Shown piece after piece: positions 1 through 9,503 of a stretch of 49,364 nt of DNA. A model generated the notes under the pieces. It was not told where the DNA came from. It did no database searches and saw nothing but the letters and a program-made list of their open reading frames with translations. How positions within the stretch are numbered: the first letter of the stretch is position 1; each line of letters starts with the position of its first letter. Source of the DNA: Pseudomonadota bacterium (lineage in GTDB: Bacteria; Myxococcota; Myxococcia; Myxococcales; Myxococcaceae); the NCBI GenBank assembly GCA_023426545.1, contig JAFAAN010000140.1, positions 1 to 49,364 on the forward strand. Reading direction: 5' to 3'. Made by a program: the position numbers and the translations under genes.

Positions 1-119
1 GGCCCGGCCTGGATGGGGCGCGTGAGCCAGTAGGAGAGGGCGGCGCTCAGCACGAGCACGCCCAGGCTCACGCCGGGAATGACGAGCCAGCGGATGAGGG
101 ACGACCGGTCGGACGACAT
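1..119 (-). CDS. N-terminal fragment of a membrane-anchored protein, cut by the window edge
   Basis: An ATG at 119 opens a frame that stays open to the window edge (39 codons). The visible residues are a short polar N-terminus (MSSDRSSLIRW) followed by one hydrophobic segment of about 20 residues, and then a Thr-Arg-Pro stretch. This is typical of an N-terminal membrane anchor or uncleaved signal. It lies 28 bp downstream of the patatin gene on the same strand and may be co-transcribed with it. A purine-rich CCGGAGG lies rather far upstream of the ATG, so the start is tentative. Nothing in the fragment identifies a family. Confidence 0.45.
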   Translation of the reverse strand, partial: MSSDRSSLIRWLVIPGVSLGVLVLSAALSYWLTRPIQAG

Positions 120-147
120 GGACCCCAGGAGGATAAGCCTCCGGAGC

Positions 148-1986
148 TCATTCACACGAGCGCTGCGCTGGCTTGCCCTTCGTGCACTGCTCCAGCGGCG
201 CGAACCGCGCCTCGGCCTCCGCGACGGCCGCGTCCACCGGCTTGTCGCACTCCGCGGCGGCGAGCGTGCCCGGGATTTCGAAGAGCCGCAGCACCTCGTG
301 GCAGCGCTGCTGGAAGTGCTTCACGCCTTCCTTGAAGAGCGGCCGCATGACCTGGGGCGAGAAGCCGTAGCCGCTGGCCGTCTGGAGCTGTGAGTCCGGG
401 CGGAACATCCACGCGGAGCGCCAGCTGGAGGCCACCTGGTCGAAGCGGGCGGAGCCCAGCCACATGCTGGTGGCGGCCTGGAGGGCGCCGGGCGCGCGCG
501 ACACGAAGCCCGCCCCCGTGCGACGGCAGAAGGCGTTGACGCTGGCGGTGTCGGCGACATGGGCCAGGCGCTCCACGCAGACGTTGTGCTCCGCGAAGCG
601 GCGGCCCACCGCGGCCAGCTCCCCCTGCTGCACCTCGCCCACGCGCGGCTGCGTGACGAACAGGTCGATGGTCCGCATCAGCACGCTGACGGCGTTGTCC
701 GGCGGGTTCTCCGGCGTCGCCTCCATGCCGCCGGTGGAGAGGACCAGCACGCGCTCGGCGCCGCGCTGCACGGCCTGGAGCAGCGGCAGCCCGGAGCGCA
801 CGCCGCCGTCGAAGAAGGAGCCCTTCAGCCGGCCCGTGTGTGACGGCAGCCACGGCACCGGCTCCGCGAGCACGGGCTCGACGATGGAGGCGACGACGCC
901 GTTGATGAGGCCCTCGACGCGCTGCTGCGGAGTGGCGTTCGGGTCGATGTTCGCCGGGTCCTGGTCGCTGATGCCATAGACGTCACCGGTGTCGAAGTCC
1001 ACGGAGACGGCCACCAGCTCCGTGCCGTTGGTGAGCTGCTCGGGCACCACCGCCGCGCGCAGCTTGCCGTAGATGCCGTCGAACTGGACCAGGCCGCGCA
1101 GGTTCGAGGCAATCTTCCAGATCCAGGTGTTGTTGACGCAGTAGAGGTCCGACTCCACCGAGCACGTGTAGTTGTTGATGAGCAGCTGGCGCGCGGCCTG
1201 CTCGTGGCCGGGGGTGTGGAACAGGTCGACCAGGGTGCTGATGAGCGCGCCGGTGCTGGTGCCCGCGGCCAGGTCGATGCGCGCGTCCCCGCAGCCCTCC
1301 GGCGCGGGCTTGCCGCGGCACTGCTCCAGCACGCCGAGCAGCCGCCAGATGGCGCCCGCGCTGAAGGCGCCGTTGGCGCCGCCGCCGCTGAGGACGACGG
1401 CGTTGGAGGGGCGCCCCAGCGTGCGGTTCCACTTGCGGGCGCTGACGTACTGCGCGGCGGACTCGGCGCCCTCGCGGATGCCGCGGGCGAGGACTTGGAT
1501 GGGCACCGCGCCGTCCTGCGCGTCGCGCAGCGCCACCAGCGACCCGGCGATGCCCAGCGTGTTGGCCACGAAGCGCGCGGCGTCCACCTCGCGCGGGGAG
1601 GGGCGGGTGGGGTCCACCGCGTCCGGCCGCGGGGGCAGGCCCCACAGCGGTGTCTCCAGGGCCGTCTGGAGGAAGCGCTCGAAGCACGCGCTGTTGCTGC
1701 CCCCGGCCGTCTGCTTCAGGCACTCGAGCTGTTCGAGGATGGGCTGGGGCGCGCTGCCCAGCGCGGACATCCAGCGCGCGGCCTCGGCGGGGTCCGCATA
1801 GGCATCCACCAGATGGGTGCGGGTGAGGCGCGCGGCGCGCTCCTGGATGGGCACGGGCAGCGGCGCGGCCTTCGGGTCCCCGGGGGTGTTCAGCGCGTCG
1901 AGGATGTAGCCGGTGCGCAGGAAGCAGCCGCTCGTGAGGGCCGCCAGCGCGCTCAGGCACAGCAGGTACGTGGTGCTCCGGTTCAT
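148..1986 (-). CDS. Patatin-like phospholipase lipoprotein
   Basis: 612-residue predicted lipid acyl hydrolase. The N-terminus is a lipoprotein signal ending in LTSGC (Cys21), so it is probably membrane-anchored. The patatin fold is marked by the oxyanion-hole motif GGGANGAFSAG (residues 201-211), the nucleophile motif GTSTG (Ser244) and the catalytic DGG (Asp394); the Ser-Asp dyad is intact. About 190 residues precede the catalytic domain and about 200 follow it, longer than minimal patatins. The start at 1986 was chosen because the GGGGGG run lies 6 bases before it and the signal peptide begins there; an ATG two codons upstream would overlap that run. The family hydrolyses phospholipids or lipid esters; the substrate here is unknown. 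Confidence 0.85.
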   Translation of the reverse strand: MNRSTTYLLCLSALAALTSGCFLRTGYILDALNTPGDPKAAPLPVPIQERAARLTRTHLVDAYADPAEAARWMSALGSAPQPILEQLECLKQTAGGSNSACFERFLQTALETPLWGLPPRPDAVDPTRPSPREVDAARFVANTLGIAGSLVALRDAQDGAVPIQVLARGIREGAESAAQYVSARKWNRTLGRPSNAVVLSGGGANGAFSAGAIWRLLGVLEQCRGKPAPEGCGDARIDLAAGTSTGALISTLVDLFHTPGHEQAARQLLINNYTCSVESDLYCVNNTWIWKIASNLRGLVQFDGIYGKLRAAVVPEQLTNGTELVAVSVDFDTGDVYGISDQDPANIDPNATPQQRVEGLINGVVASIVEPVLAEPVPWLPSHTGRLKGSFFDGGVRSGLPLLQAVQRGAERVLVLSTGGMEATPENPPDNAVSVLMRTIDLFVTQPRVGEVQQGELAAVGRRFAEHNVCVERLAHVADTASVNAFCRRTGAGFVSRAPGALQAATSMWLGSARFDQVASSWRSAWMFRPDSQLQTASGYGFSPQVMRPLFKEGVKHFQQRCHEVLRLFEIPGTLAAAECDKPVDAAVAEAEARFAPLEQCTKGKPAQRSCE

Positions 1987-2187
1987 GTGCATCCCCCCGA
2001 GAAGCACGCGGGGCTCGGTGCCCGCGCGGGAGGGCGCCGGGTGCTCGGCCCGCCGCCTCGTGGGGAATGTTAGCGCAGGCCCGCAGGCGGGCGGGGCGCG
2101 GAGTGTGCGGAAGGTGACGCCCGTGCGCCCCCGGCGCGGTGCTCGCGGCGACGAGCCCACCACCGGAGCCCGTCGCCGGAGCCCACC

Positions 2188-3132
2188 CTACGGGTACACC
2201 TCGCGGCGGGGGCCGGTGGGCTCGGTGGGGCGCGTGGGGGGCGTGACGATGGCGCCCTCGGCGGCGATGCGCTGGCGGCGGCTCACGCCCACCGTGGCGC
2301 CGAGCACCGCGGAGATGAGCCCGAGCAGCAGCGCCCCGAAGATGCCCCAGAAGACCCGGCTGGTGGGCTCGGCCGCCCGCAGCGCGCCCTGCTGGACCTG
2401 CTCGCCCACCTGTCCGACCTTGCCCCGGAACGCGGTGAACTGCATGTTCACCCGGTCCGCGATTTCCGTCGCGTCCTGGCGGGACAGGCGCGTGTTGTCC
2501 GCGATGGAGGTGATGAGCACCTCCCGGTCCAGGTTGCCCGTGCGCAGGGCGGTGCTGAGGACGTCGGACGTGGCGGCCTGGAGCTGGGCGGCGGTGACGG
2601 TCGGCTTTCCTTCCGCCTGGAGCCGCTGGTTGATGGGGCCCAGCGCGTCATTGGCGTCCAGCCCGAAGGTCTGCGCGGCCTGCGCGCCGCCGGAGGCCAC
2701 GGCCGAGCCGGTGGCGCCCACCACCGCGCCGCCCGCGCGCAGAATGGTGCCCACCACCGTTGAGAGCAGCATGCCCATCAGGGCGAAGCTCACCAGCGTC
2801 GTCAGGCCCCACATCACCGCGCCGTGCAGCGCGCCGCCGCCCTTGTCCAGCCGCCCCGCCGTGCGCGCGGCCACGAAGCCGCCGCAGAACAGGGCGATGA
2901 GGGGCGCGATGATGCTCCAGATGCCCGTGCCGATGCCCGCCGCGCGCACGCTGGACGGGTTGTTGGGGTCCACCGAGGACAGCCCGAGCGCCAGGCCAAG
3001 CGAGTAGAGGAGAATCCACAGGCCCATGGCGACGAAGGCGCCTCCGAAGATGGCACCCCAGCTCAGCTTGTAGGGATTGCCCGCGGCGGCGGAGATGACG
3101 CCGGGCGCTTGGTTCTCGACGATGGCTGCCAT
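2188..3132 (-). CDS. Multi-pass membrane protein of unknown function
   Basis: 314 residues. Begins MAAIVENQAPG and has hydrophobic segments at about residues 28-50 and 75-100, a glycine/alanine-rich segment near 115-150, and a final one near 270-295. A polar helical region in between (about 165-255) could lie outside the membrane. The C-terminal tail is Arg/Pro-rich. The start is supported by GGAGG about 12 bases upstream of the ATG. Glycine-rich paired helices of this kind occur in YrzE/PhnA-like small-membrane-protein families, but I do not recognise a defined function. It is transcribed in the same direction as the patatin gene but separated from it by about 200 bp. Confidence 0.7.
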   Translation of the reverse strand: MAAIVENQAPGVISAAAGNPYKLSWGAIFGGAFVAMGLWILLYSLGLALGLSSVDPNNPSSVRAAGIGTGIWSIIAPLIALFCGGFVAARTAGRLDKGGGALHGAVMWGLTTLVSFALMGMLLSTVVGTILRAGGAVVGATGSAVASGGAQAAQTFGLDANDALGPINQRLQAEGKPTVTAAQLQAATSDVLSTALRTGNLDREVLITSIADNTRLSRQDATEIADRVNMQFTAFRGKVGQVGEQVQQGALRAAEPTSRVFWGIFGALLLGLISAVLGATVGVSRRQRIAAEGAIVTPPTRPTEPTGPRREVYP

Positions 3133-3272
3133 GGTGCTGCCCCTCCTGATGCCAGGGAGCGCCCTGGAGCGGACCAGGCGCTCTCGTTCGCGGCAAACAT
3201 GGACATGCGCCCCGGGGCGCACGATTCCACCTCGCCCGGACGGCTCCACGCGGAGCAGGGCGGGGCAGCAGC

Positions 3273-4220
3273 TCACCCCAGGCCGAGCGCTTCCTGGAGC
3301 GCGGCCTCGCCAGCGACGACGGGGGCGCGCGGCAGGGCGTCAGGGCGGAAGCCGCGCACCAGCTCGGGCAGCGTCAGCGGCCCTCCGTCACCCCAGCCGC
3401 TCCACGCGGCGAGCAGGCCCAGCACGCGCTCGGGGGGCACGCCGCGCTCGCGCAGCTCCGCGAGCGCGAAGGCGCCCTCGCGCTTGGCGAGCCGCTTGCC
3501 GTCCTCCCCCAGGACCAGCGGGACGTGGAAGAAGTCGGGCGCCCGCAGGCCCAGCGCCGCGTAGAGCTGGAGCTGCCTGGGCGTGGAGGACAGCAGGTCA
3601 TCGCCGCGGAGGACGTGGGTGATGCCGCTGGCCGCGTCGTCCACCACCACCGCGAGCTGGTAGCTGGCCACGCCGTCATTGCGCCGGATGACGAAGTCCC
3701 CCACCACGGCGTCCACGTCCTGGGTGGCGTCGCCCTGCAGCCCGTCCACGAAGCGGACCTCACCGGGGCGCGCGCGGAAGCGGTACGCGGGCGCGCGGGT
3801 GCGGGCGCGCTCGGAAATCTGCTCGCGGGTGAGGTGCGCGCAGGTCCCCGGGTAGCGGGGACCTTCGTCGGAGAGCCCGTGCGGCGCGCTGGCGGCCCGC
3901 GCAATCTCCGCGCGCGTGCAGAAGCACGGGTACACGAGCCCCTCGCGCTCCAGCTTCGCCTGCGCGTCGCGGTAGAAGCCGTCGCGCTGGCTCTGGAAGA
4001 GGGGCGTCTCGTCCCAGTCCAGGCCCAGCCACGCCAGGTCTCGCAGCAGGTCATCCACGTACTGGGGCTTGCAGCGTGCGCGGTCCAGGTCCTCGATGCG
4101 CAGCAGGAAGCGGCCCTGCGCCGCCCGCGCCTGGAGCCAGCCGAGCAGCGCGCTGCGGATGTTGCCCAGGTGCATGCGCCCCGTGGGGCTGGGCGCGAAG
4201 CGTCCGCGGACGAGGCTCAC
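3273..4220 (-). CDS. gluQRS: Glutamyl-Q tRNA(Asp) synthetase
   Basis: 315 residues, the length expected for GluQRS, a truncated paralogue of glutamyl-tRNA synthetase that lacks the anticodon-binding domain. It glutamylates the queuosine of tRNA(Asp). Class I signatures are present: a HIGH-like PSPTGRMHLGN near the N-terminus and a KMSKS-like GKRLAKREG near residue 235. A zinc-binding CxC (CFC) followed by a Tyr-Pro-Gly-Thr-Cys motif is characteristic of the subfamily. The GTG at 4220 was taken as start because it places the Rossmann strand VRGRFAPSPTG at the N-terminus; no strong ribosome binding site is visible. It is divergent from the metallophosphoesterase gene. Confidence 0.9.
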   Translation of the reverse strand: MSLVRGRFAPSPTGRMHLGNIRSALLGWLQARAAQGRFLLRIEDLDRARCKPQYVDDLLRDLAWLGLDWDETPLFQSQRDGFYRDAQAKLEREGLVYPCFCTRAEIARAASAPHGLSDEGPRYPGTCAHLTREQISERARTRAPAYRFRARPGEVRFVDGLQGDATQDVDAVVGDFVIRRNDGVASYQLAVVVDDAASGITHVLRGDDLLSSTPRQLQLYAALGLRAPDFFHVPLVLGEDGKRLAKREGAFALAELRERGVPPERVLGLLAAWSGWGDGGPLTLPELVRGFRPDALPRAPVVAGEAALQEALGLG

Positions 4221-4368
4221 GGCCGCACCCGGAGGACACGGGGAGAGGAGACAGGCGTGCGCGCGGTGCGGGTCATCGTCGCGGGGGACGATAACCGACG
4301 CGGCGGACCGCCGCAGTGCCCTGGGATTGCTTCGGTGGTACGTTCGACGCGAATGGCGGACTTCGTCG

Positions 4369-5223
4369 ATGCGCATCGCCCACTGCTCTGACGTCCACAT
4401 CACCGAGGACTACTTCGCGCTGCCGCTGCACCGGCTGGGCTGGCGGCGCTGGGTGGCCCTGGCGGAGCTCACCGTGGGAGGCCGCGCACGCCGCTACGCC
4501 CGCGCGCCCCAGGTGCTGGCCGCCATCGCGCGCGACGCGCAGGCGCGGCAGGTGGACCACTTCGTCCTCTCGGGAGACCTGACGGCCTATGCGCTGGAGG
4601 GCGAGTTCCGCGGCGCCCGTCAGGCCCTGGGCGAGTTGGCGGATGACCCGCGGCGCTGCACCGTCATCCCCGGCAACCACGACGTCTTCACCCCGGGGAG
4701 CCACCGCACCGGCCGCTTCGCGCGTCACTTCGGGCACCTGCTGGAGAGCGACCTGCCCGAGTACCGGCGCGAGGGCGCCTTCCCCTTCGTGCGGCTGGTG
4801 GGCACCGAGGCCGCGGTGGTGGGCCTGCTGTCCGCCCGGGTTCCCCCCTCGCCGGGGCTGTCCTACGGCGTCATCGGCCCGGCCCAGCTCGAAGGGCTGG
4901 CCGCGCTGCTGAAGGATGCGCGGCTGGACGGGCGTGCGGTGCTGGTGACGGTGCACCACGCGCCCATGGACGCGCGAGGCCGCCCGGACCACTGGCACCA
5001 CGGCCTGCGGGACGCGGACGCGCTGCTGCGGCTGCTGCCGGGGCCGCGCTACGCGGTGCTGCACGGCCACATCCACCACCGCTTCCACCACCCCGCCACC
5101 GCCGACCGGCCCCATGTCTTCGGCGCGGGCTCCTCCACCGAGGCGGGCCACGAGGGGTACTGGGTCATCGACGTGGCGGACGGGCAGGTCGCGGGTGGGC
5201 AGCAGCACACGCCCGCCCTGTGA
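4369..5223 (+). CDS. Calcineurin-like metallophosphoesterase
   Basis: 284 residues. All five blocks of the metallophosphoesterase fold are visible: DVH (Asp8, His10), LSGDLT, GNHD, VHHAP and GHIHH. These ligate the di-metal centre, so the enzyme should be active. The compact single-domain layout resembles CpdA/Icc-type phosphodiesterases, but the substrate (cyclic nucleotide, UDP-sugar lipid or other) cannot be read from sequence. The start ATG at 4369 gives the canonical MRIAHCSDVH N-terminus; upstream in-frame sequence looks non-coding. No signal peptide, so cytoplasmic. It is followed after 38 bp by a frameshifted gene. Confidence 0.88.
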   Translation: MRIAHCSDVHITEDYFALPLHRLGWRRWVALAELTVGGRARRYARAPQVLAAIARDAQARQVDHFVLSGDLTAYALEGEFRGARQALGELADDPRRCTVIPGNHDVFTPGSHRTGRFARHFGHLLESDLPEYRREGAFPFVRLVGTEAAVVGLLSARVPPSPGLSYGVIGPAQLEGLAALLKDARLDGRAVLVTVHHAPMDARGRPDHWHHGLRDADALLRLLPGPRYAVLHGHIHHRFHHPATADRPHVFGAGSSTEAGHEGYWVIDVADGQVAGGQQHTPAL

Positions 5224-5261
5224 CAGCGCCGTCCGCGCGGCGATAGAGAGAAGGGCAGTCC

Positions 5262-5922
5262 ATGACGAAAGCGCCGTCCCCGTCACCCGCCGACATCACC
5301 TTGGAGGAGTACGAGTCGCTTCGCGCGCTCCATCGCGCCGTGGACGACCTCCTGGAGGAGAGCCTCCGAGCGCGGGAGACGCTGACCTTCCGGCGCTGCT
5401 TCCCGCCCATCCTCGCGCTCACCGGCGCCAGGGCCGTGGCCCTCACTGGCCGAGCAGCTCGACACCGTGCTGTGCCTGGTGCAGACGGCGTCGGAGAAGC
5501 ACCAGCTCATCCTCCAGTGCAACCGCCACCTCGCCAACCCCGTCTTCGAGGCGGGCATGGACCTGGCCGTGCTGACGCTGGCCCTGCGCGTGCGGCTGCC
5601 GGGCTTCCTCCTGCTGTACCGGGACGCGGTGCAACCCCAGGCGCTGCACTACCGCACCTACCGCAACGGGCACCTGGAGTTCGAGAGCGGCGAGCAGCCC
5701 CACGCGGCGCTGGAGGCGGCCATTCGGATGAACCAGACGGCCCGCCTCCAGTCCCTGGCGGGCTTCCGGGAGACGCTGGTGATGGACAGCGTGTATGCGG
5801 CGCTCGCGGGCTCGGAGGAGCCCTTCTTCCGGGGGCTGCGCTTCGGGCCCCTGACGGAGACGCCGGTGAAGAACGTGGCGCAGCCGCTGCGCCACTACCG
5901 GCTGGAGCCGCTCACGCCTTGA
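5262..5922 (+). pseudogene. Frameshifted gene for an unknown about 220-residue protein
   Basis: The N-terminal part reads from an ATG at 5262 (MTKAPSPSPADITLEEYES...) through ILALTGARAVAL. The C-terminal part continues in the next frame from about 5446 (LAEQLDTVLCLVQTASEKHQ) to the stop at 5920-5922. Skipping one base near 5446-5449 joins the two into one smooth protein, and neither half looks complete alone. The acidic N-terminal helix followed by an alpha/beta portion is faintly GAF/PAS-like, but I do not recognise a family. Either a genuine +1 frameshift mutation or a one-base sequencing error is possible. The 3' end overlaps the convergent gene by 11 bp. Confidence 0.55.
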
Positions 5923-6295
5923 GCGGCGGCCCCGCGTAGCGCCGCGAGAAGTGGATCCACCGGCGCTCGTCCACCTCCACCTGCCATTCGGAGTTGGGCG
6001 TCAGCGGCAGCCGATGTTTGAGGAAGCTCTCCAGATGGTCCGCCGCCTTCACGGGCGTGAGGCCCGGCGCGCGGAAGGCGATGTGGAGGAACACGTCCAG
6101 CGTGGCCGCCACGTCCACGGAGGCGCAGATGCGCAGCGGCCCCACGCGGCGCTGATAGAGCGTGTTCTGCCCGGGCCACGCGGCCGGGTCCGACCCTGTG
6201 CGTGTCAGCGACAGCCAGTTGTACGGCTCGAGGACGAAGTCGAGCAGCTCGCTGCTCGCCTCATCCACCGTTGCGTGCTCCTGGATGGAAAGCAT
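5912..6295 (-). CDS. Conserved-looking 127-residue cytoplasmic protein, unknown
   Basis: Begins MLSIQEHATVDEASSELLDF and ends RRYAGPPLKA. No signal peptide, membrane segment or recognisable catalytic motif. It is Trp/Arg-rich, with a central strand-like region (LRICASVDVAATLDVFLHI) suggesting a small alpha/beta fold. The start at 6295 is preceded by a good ribosome binding site (GGGGAGGTG), which favours it over the longer in-frame extension to 6457. Convergent with, and overlapping, the frameshifted gene at its 3' end. Function unknown. Confidence 0.65.
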   Translation of the reverse strand: MLSIQEHATVDEASSELLDFVLEPYNWLSLTRTGSDPAAWPGQNTLYQRRVGPLRICASVDVAATLDVFLHIAFRAPGLTPVKAADHLESFLKHRLPLTPNSEWQVEVDERRWIHFSRRYAGPPLKA

Positions 6296-6665
6296 CGCCC
6301 ACCTCCCCGGGGAAGCCGAATGGAAAGAATGTGCCCATGGCCATGTCGCGTGCAAGGGGCACCTCCCGTAATCGACAAGGTCGTCATCTACCGACACGAC
6401 GCACATCTCGGGGTGTAGCGCTGGACCCTGACAGCGGGCGTTGGCGCGTCGTGCCACGCGCGGTGCGCCAACGCCCCGGAGCGTACGGCGGGAGCGCGGT
6501 GGAGCGGCCTTGCGAGCGGGTGCTGGCCCCTCGCGGCGCTCCGGTTACGCCGACGCTCGCGACAGTGGGCTCATACCTCCGGCCCGTCCAGGCGGCCTGT
6601 GCCCTCGTGTGGGTGGATGCTCCACGCGCACGTTAACGGACGCGCGCGGGAGGCGGACCGCGAAA
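6296..6665. other. 370-bp non-coding stretch
   Basis: Between the 127-residue protein gene and the 3' end of rlmN no credible gene is seen: short frames here lack ribosome binding sites and have poor composition. The only clear structure is the 12-bp perfect inverted repeat listed separately. No tRNA cloverleaf was recognised. The left part must contain the promoter of the minus-strand gene starting at 6295. Confidence 0.6.
6436..6476. repeat. 12-bp perfect inverted repeat, 17-base loop
   Basis: GGGCGTTGGCGC at 6436-6447 is matched exactly by GCGCCAACGCCC at 6465-6476. The GC-rich stem would be very stable in RNA. There is no T-tract on either side, so it is not a typical intrinsic terminator. 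It lies about 140 bp upstream of the gene starting at 6295 and about 190 bp beyond the end of rlmN. It could be a regulator site, a structured RNA or a terminator for rlmN. Confidence 0.5.
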
Positions 6666-7745
<1,080 letters not shown>

Positions 7746-7915
7746 GACCAGGACGCGAGATAACACACCCGGCCGGAGCGCACCCGGGCCCCGCGCCTTT
7801 CGTGGACGACAGCGCCCCTGTCCTCCAGGGCTCCCGCCGTGGCGCCCGGTCTCCGGGCAGGCGGGCCTCCAGGCGCCGGAGCGGAGGCTGGCGGCCGTGC
7901 CTACGTTGAGTCGTC

Positions 7916-9439
7916 ATGGGGATGGCCATCCAGCAGGAGGCGTTCCATCCGGAGGACTACGCGCGCTTCTCCCGCCGGCTGGGGGAGGCACTGGAGGCGC
8001 TGCGCGCGTTGCTCTTGCGCCCGGGCTTCGGCGCCGGCAGCCCCACGGTGGGCGCCGAGCTGGAGCTCTGCCTCGTGGACGCCCGGGGCTTCCCGCTGCC
8101 GGTGAACCGTCAGGTGCGGGCGCGAACCGGGGACCCCCGGGTGACGCTGGAGCTGGACGCCTTCAACCTGGAGGTGAACCTGCGGCCGGGGCCCCTGGCC
8201 GGGAGGCCCTTCACCGCGGTGCGGGAGGACATCGAGAGCGCGCTGGACGGGGTGCGCCGGGCCGCCGCCACACAGGGCGCGCGCGTGGCCGTCATTGGCA
8301 TCCTCCCCACGCTGCGCGAGGCGGACCTGGGCAGCGGCGCGCTCACGCCCGAGCCGCGCTATCGCGCGATGTCCGCCGCCATCCGCCAGCGGAGGGCGGC
8401 GCCCTTCCACGTGTCGATTCGCGGCGAGGAGGCGCTGACGCTCACCTGGAACGACGTGACGCTGGAGGGGGCGAACACGTCGCTCCAGTACCACCTGCGC
8501 GTGGCGCCCGGAGCCTTCGCGCGCACGTACAACGCGGCGCAGCTCGCCACGGCGCCGGTGCTGGCGGTGGCGGGGAACTCGCCCCTCTTCCTGGGGCGCA
8601 AGCTGTGGGACGAGACGCGGGTGGCGCTGTTCCGGCAGGCGGTGGATGACCGGGCCGAGCCCGGAGAGGGCGGCTTCCAGCCCCATGCGCGCGTGTCGTT
8701 CGGCCACGGCTGGGTGCGCGAGGGGGCCCACGAGCTGTTCGCGGAGGCGGTGGCGCTGCACCCGCCGATGTTGCCGGTGTCGGGGGACGAGCCCATGCGG
8801 GAGCGCGTGGCGGCCGGCGAGGTGCCGAGGTTGGACGAGCTGCGCCTGCACCAGAGCACGGTGTGGAGCTGGAATCGCGCCATCTACGACCCGAGCGACG
8901 GCGGTCATCTCCGCATCGAGTTCCGCGCGCTCCCCGCGGGACCGACGGTGGTGGACATGGCGGCCAACGGCGCGTTCCTGCTGGGCCTCACGCTGGGGCT
9001 CGCCGAGCGCATGGACGCGCTGCTCCCCGCGCTGCCCTTCGTCCATGCCCAGGGCAACTTCATCCGCGCGGCGCGGCAGGGCCTGGACGCGGAGCTGCTG
9101 TGGCCGGCCGAGGCCGCGCCGAGCCCCCAGCCCATCCCGGTGACGACGCTGGTGCCGCGGCTGCTCCCGGAGGCCCGGCGGGGCCTGGTGCGCGCGGGGG
9201 TGGAGGCGGCGGAGGTGGATGCCCTGCTGGACATCATCGCGCGTCGCGTCGCGCTGCGGCGGACGGGCGCGAGCTGGCAGCGGCAGGTGCTGGACCGGCT
9301 GGAGGCCCAGATGCCCCGGCAGGACGCCCTGGCGGCGATGCTGGAGCGCTACCTCCTCCTCTCCGAGTCGGGCGGGCCTGTCCATACGTGGCCGCTCGAC
9401 CCGGCCGCCGCCGTGGACTTATGCGGGGAAGGCGCGTGA
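7916..9439 (+). CDS. GCS2-family glutamate-cysteine ligase-like protein
   Basis: 507 residues. The N-terminal half carries carboxylate-amine ligase (COG2170/GCS2) features: the metal-binding GAELELCLVD near residue 45, the ELDAFNLEVNLRPGP block near 80-95 and the AGNSPLFLGRKLWDETR stretch near 220. The C-terminal half has IEFRALPAGPTVVDMAANGAF, matching the conserved end of the fold. Proteins of this family join glutamate to cysteine or to other amines; true glutathione synthesis would also need a GshB, not seen here. The ATG at 7916 was chosen; another ATG lies two codons on. A lipoprotein gene follows after 64 bp on the same strand. Confidence 0.75.
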   Translation: MGMAIQQEAFHPEDYARFSRRLGEALEALRALLLRPGFGAGSPTVGAELELCLVDARGFPLPVNRQVRARTGDPRVTLELDAFNLEVNLRPGPLAGRPFTAVREDIESALDGVRRAAATQGARVAVIGILPTLREADLGSGALTPEPRYRAMSAAIRQRRAAPFHVSIRGEEALTLTWNDVTLEGANTSLQYHLRVAPGAFARTYNAAQLATAPVLAVAGNSPLFLGRKLWDETRVALFRQAVDDRAEPGEGGFQPHARVSFGHGWVREGAHELFAEAVALHPPMLPVSGDEPMRERVAAGEVPRLDELRLHQSTVWSWNRAIYDPSDGGHLRIEFRALPAGPTVVDMAANGAFLLGLTLGLAERMDALLPALPFVHAQGNFIRAARQGLDAELLWPAEAAPSPQPIPVTTLVPRLLPEARRGLVRAGVEAAEVDALLDIIARRVALRRTGASWQRQVLDRLEAQMPRQDALAAMLERYLLLSESGGPVHTWPLDPAAAVDLCGEGA

Positions 9440-9503
9440 TGCCGTGTGAATATCCGGCCGCCGCAGACGTCACCGGACGCACGCGTTCTGCCTCTTCCTC
9501 CCC

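Noticed and set aside
79..393. Plus-strand frame opposite the patatin gene
   Set aside because: Arg-rich shadow of a well-supported minus-strand gene; no ribosome binding site.
7844..7858. GCCCGG-TCT-CCGGGC hairpin between rlmN and the GCS2-like gene
   Set aside because: Six pairs in 70 percent GC DNA are expected by chance; no positional support.
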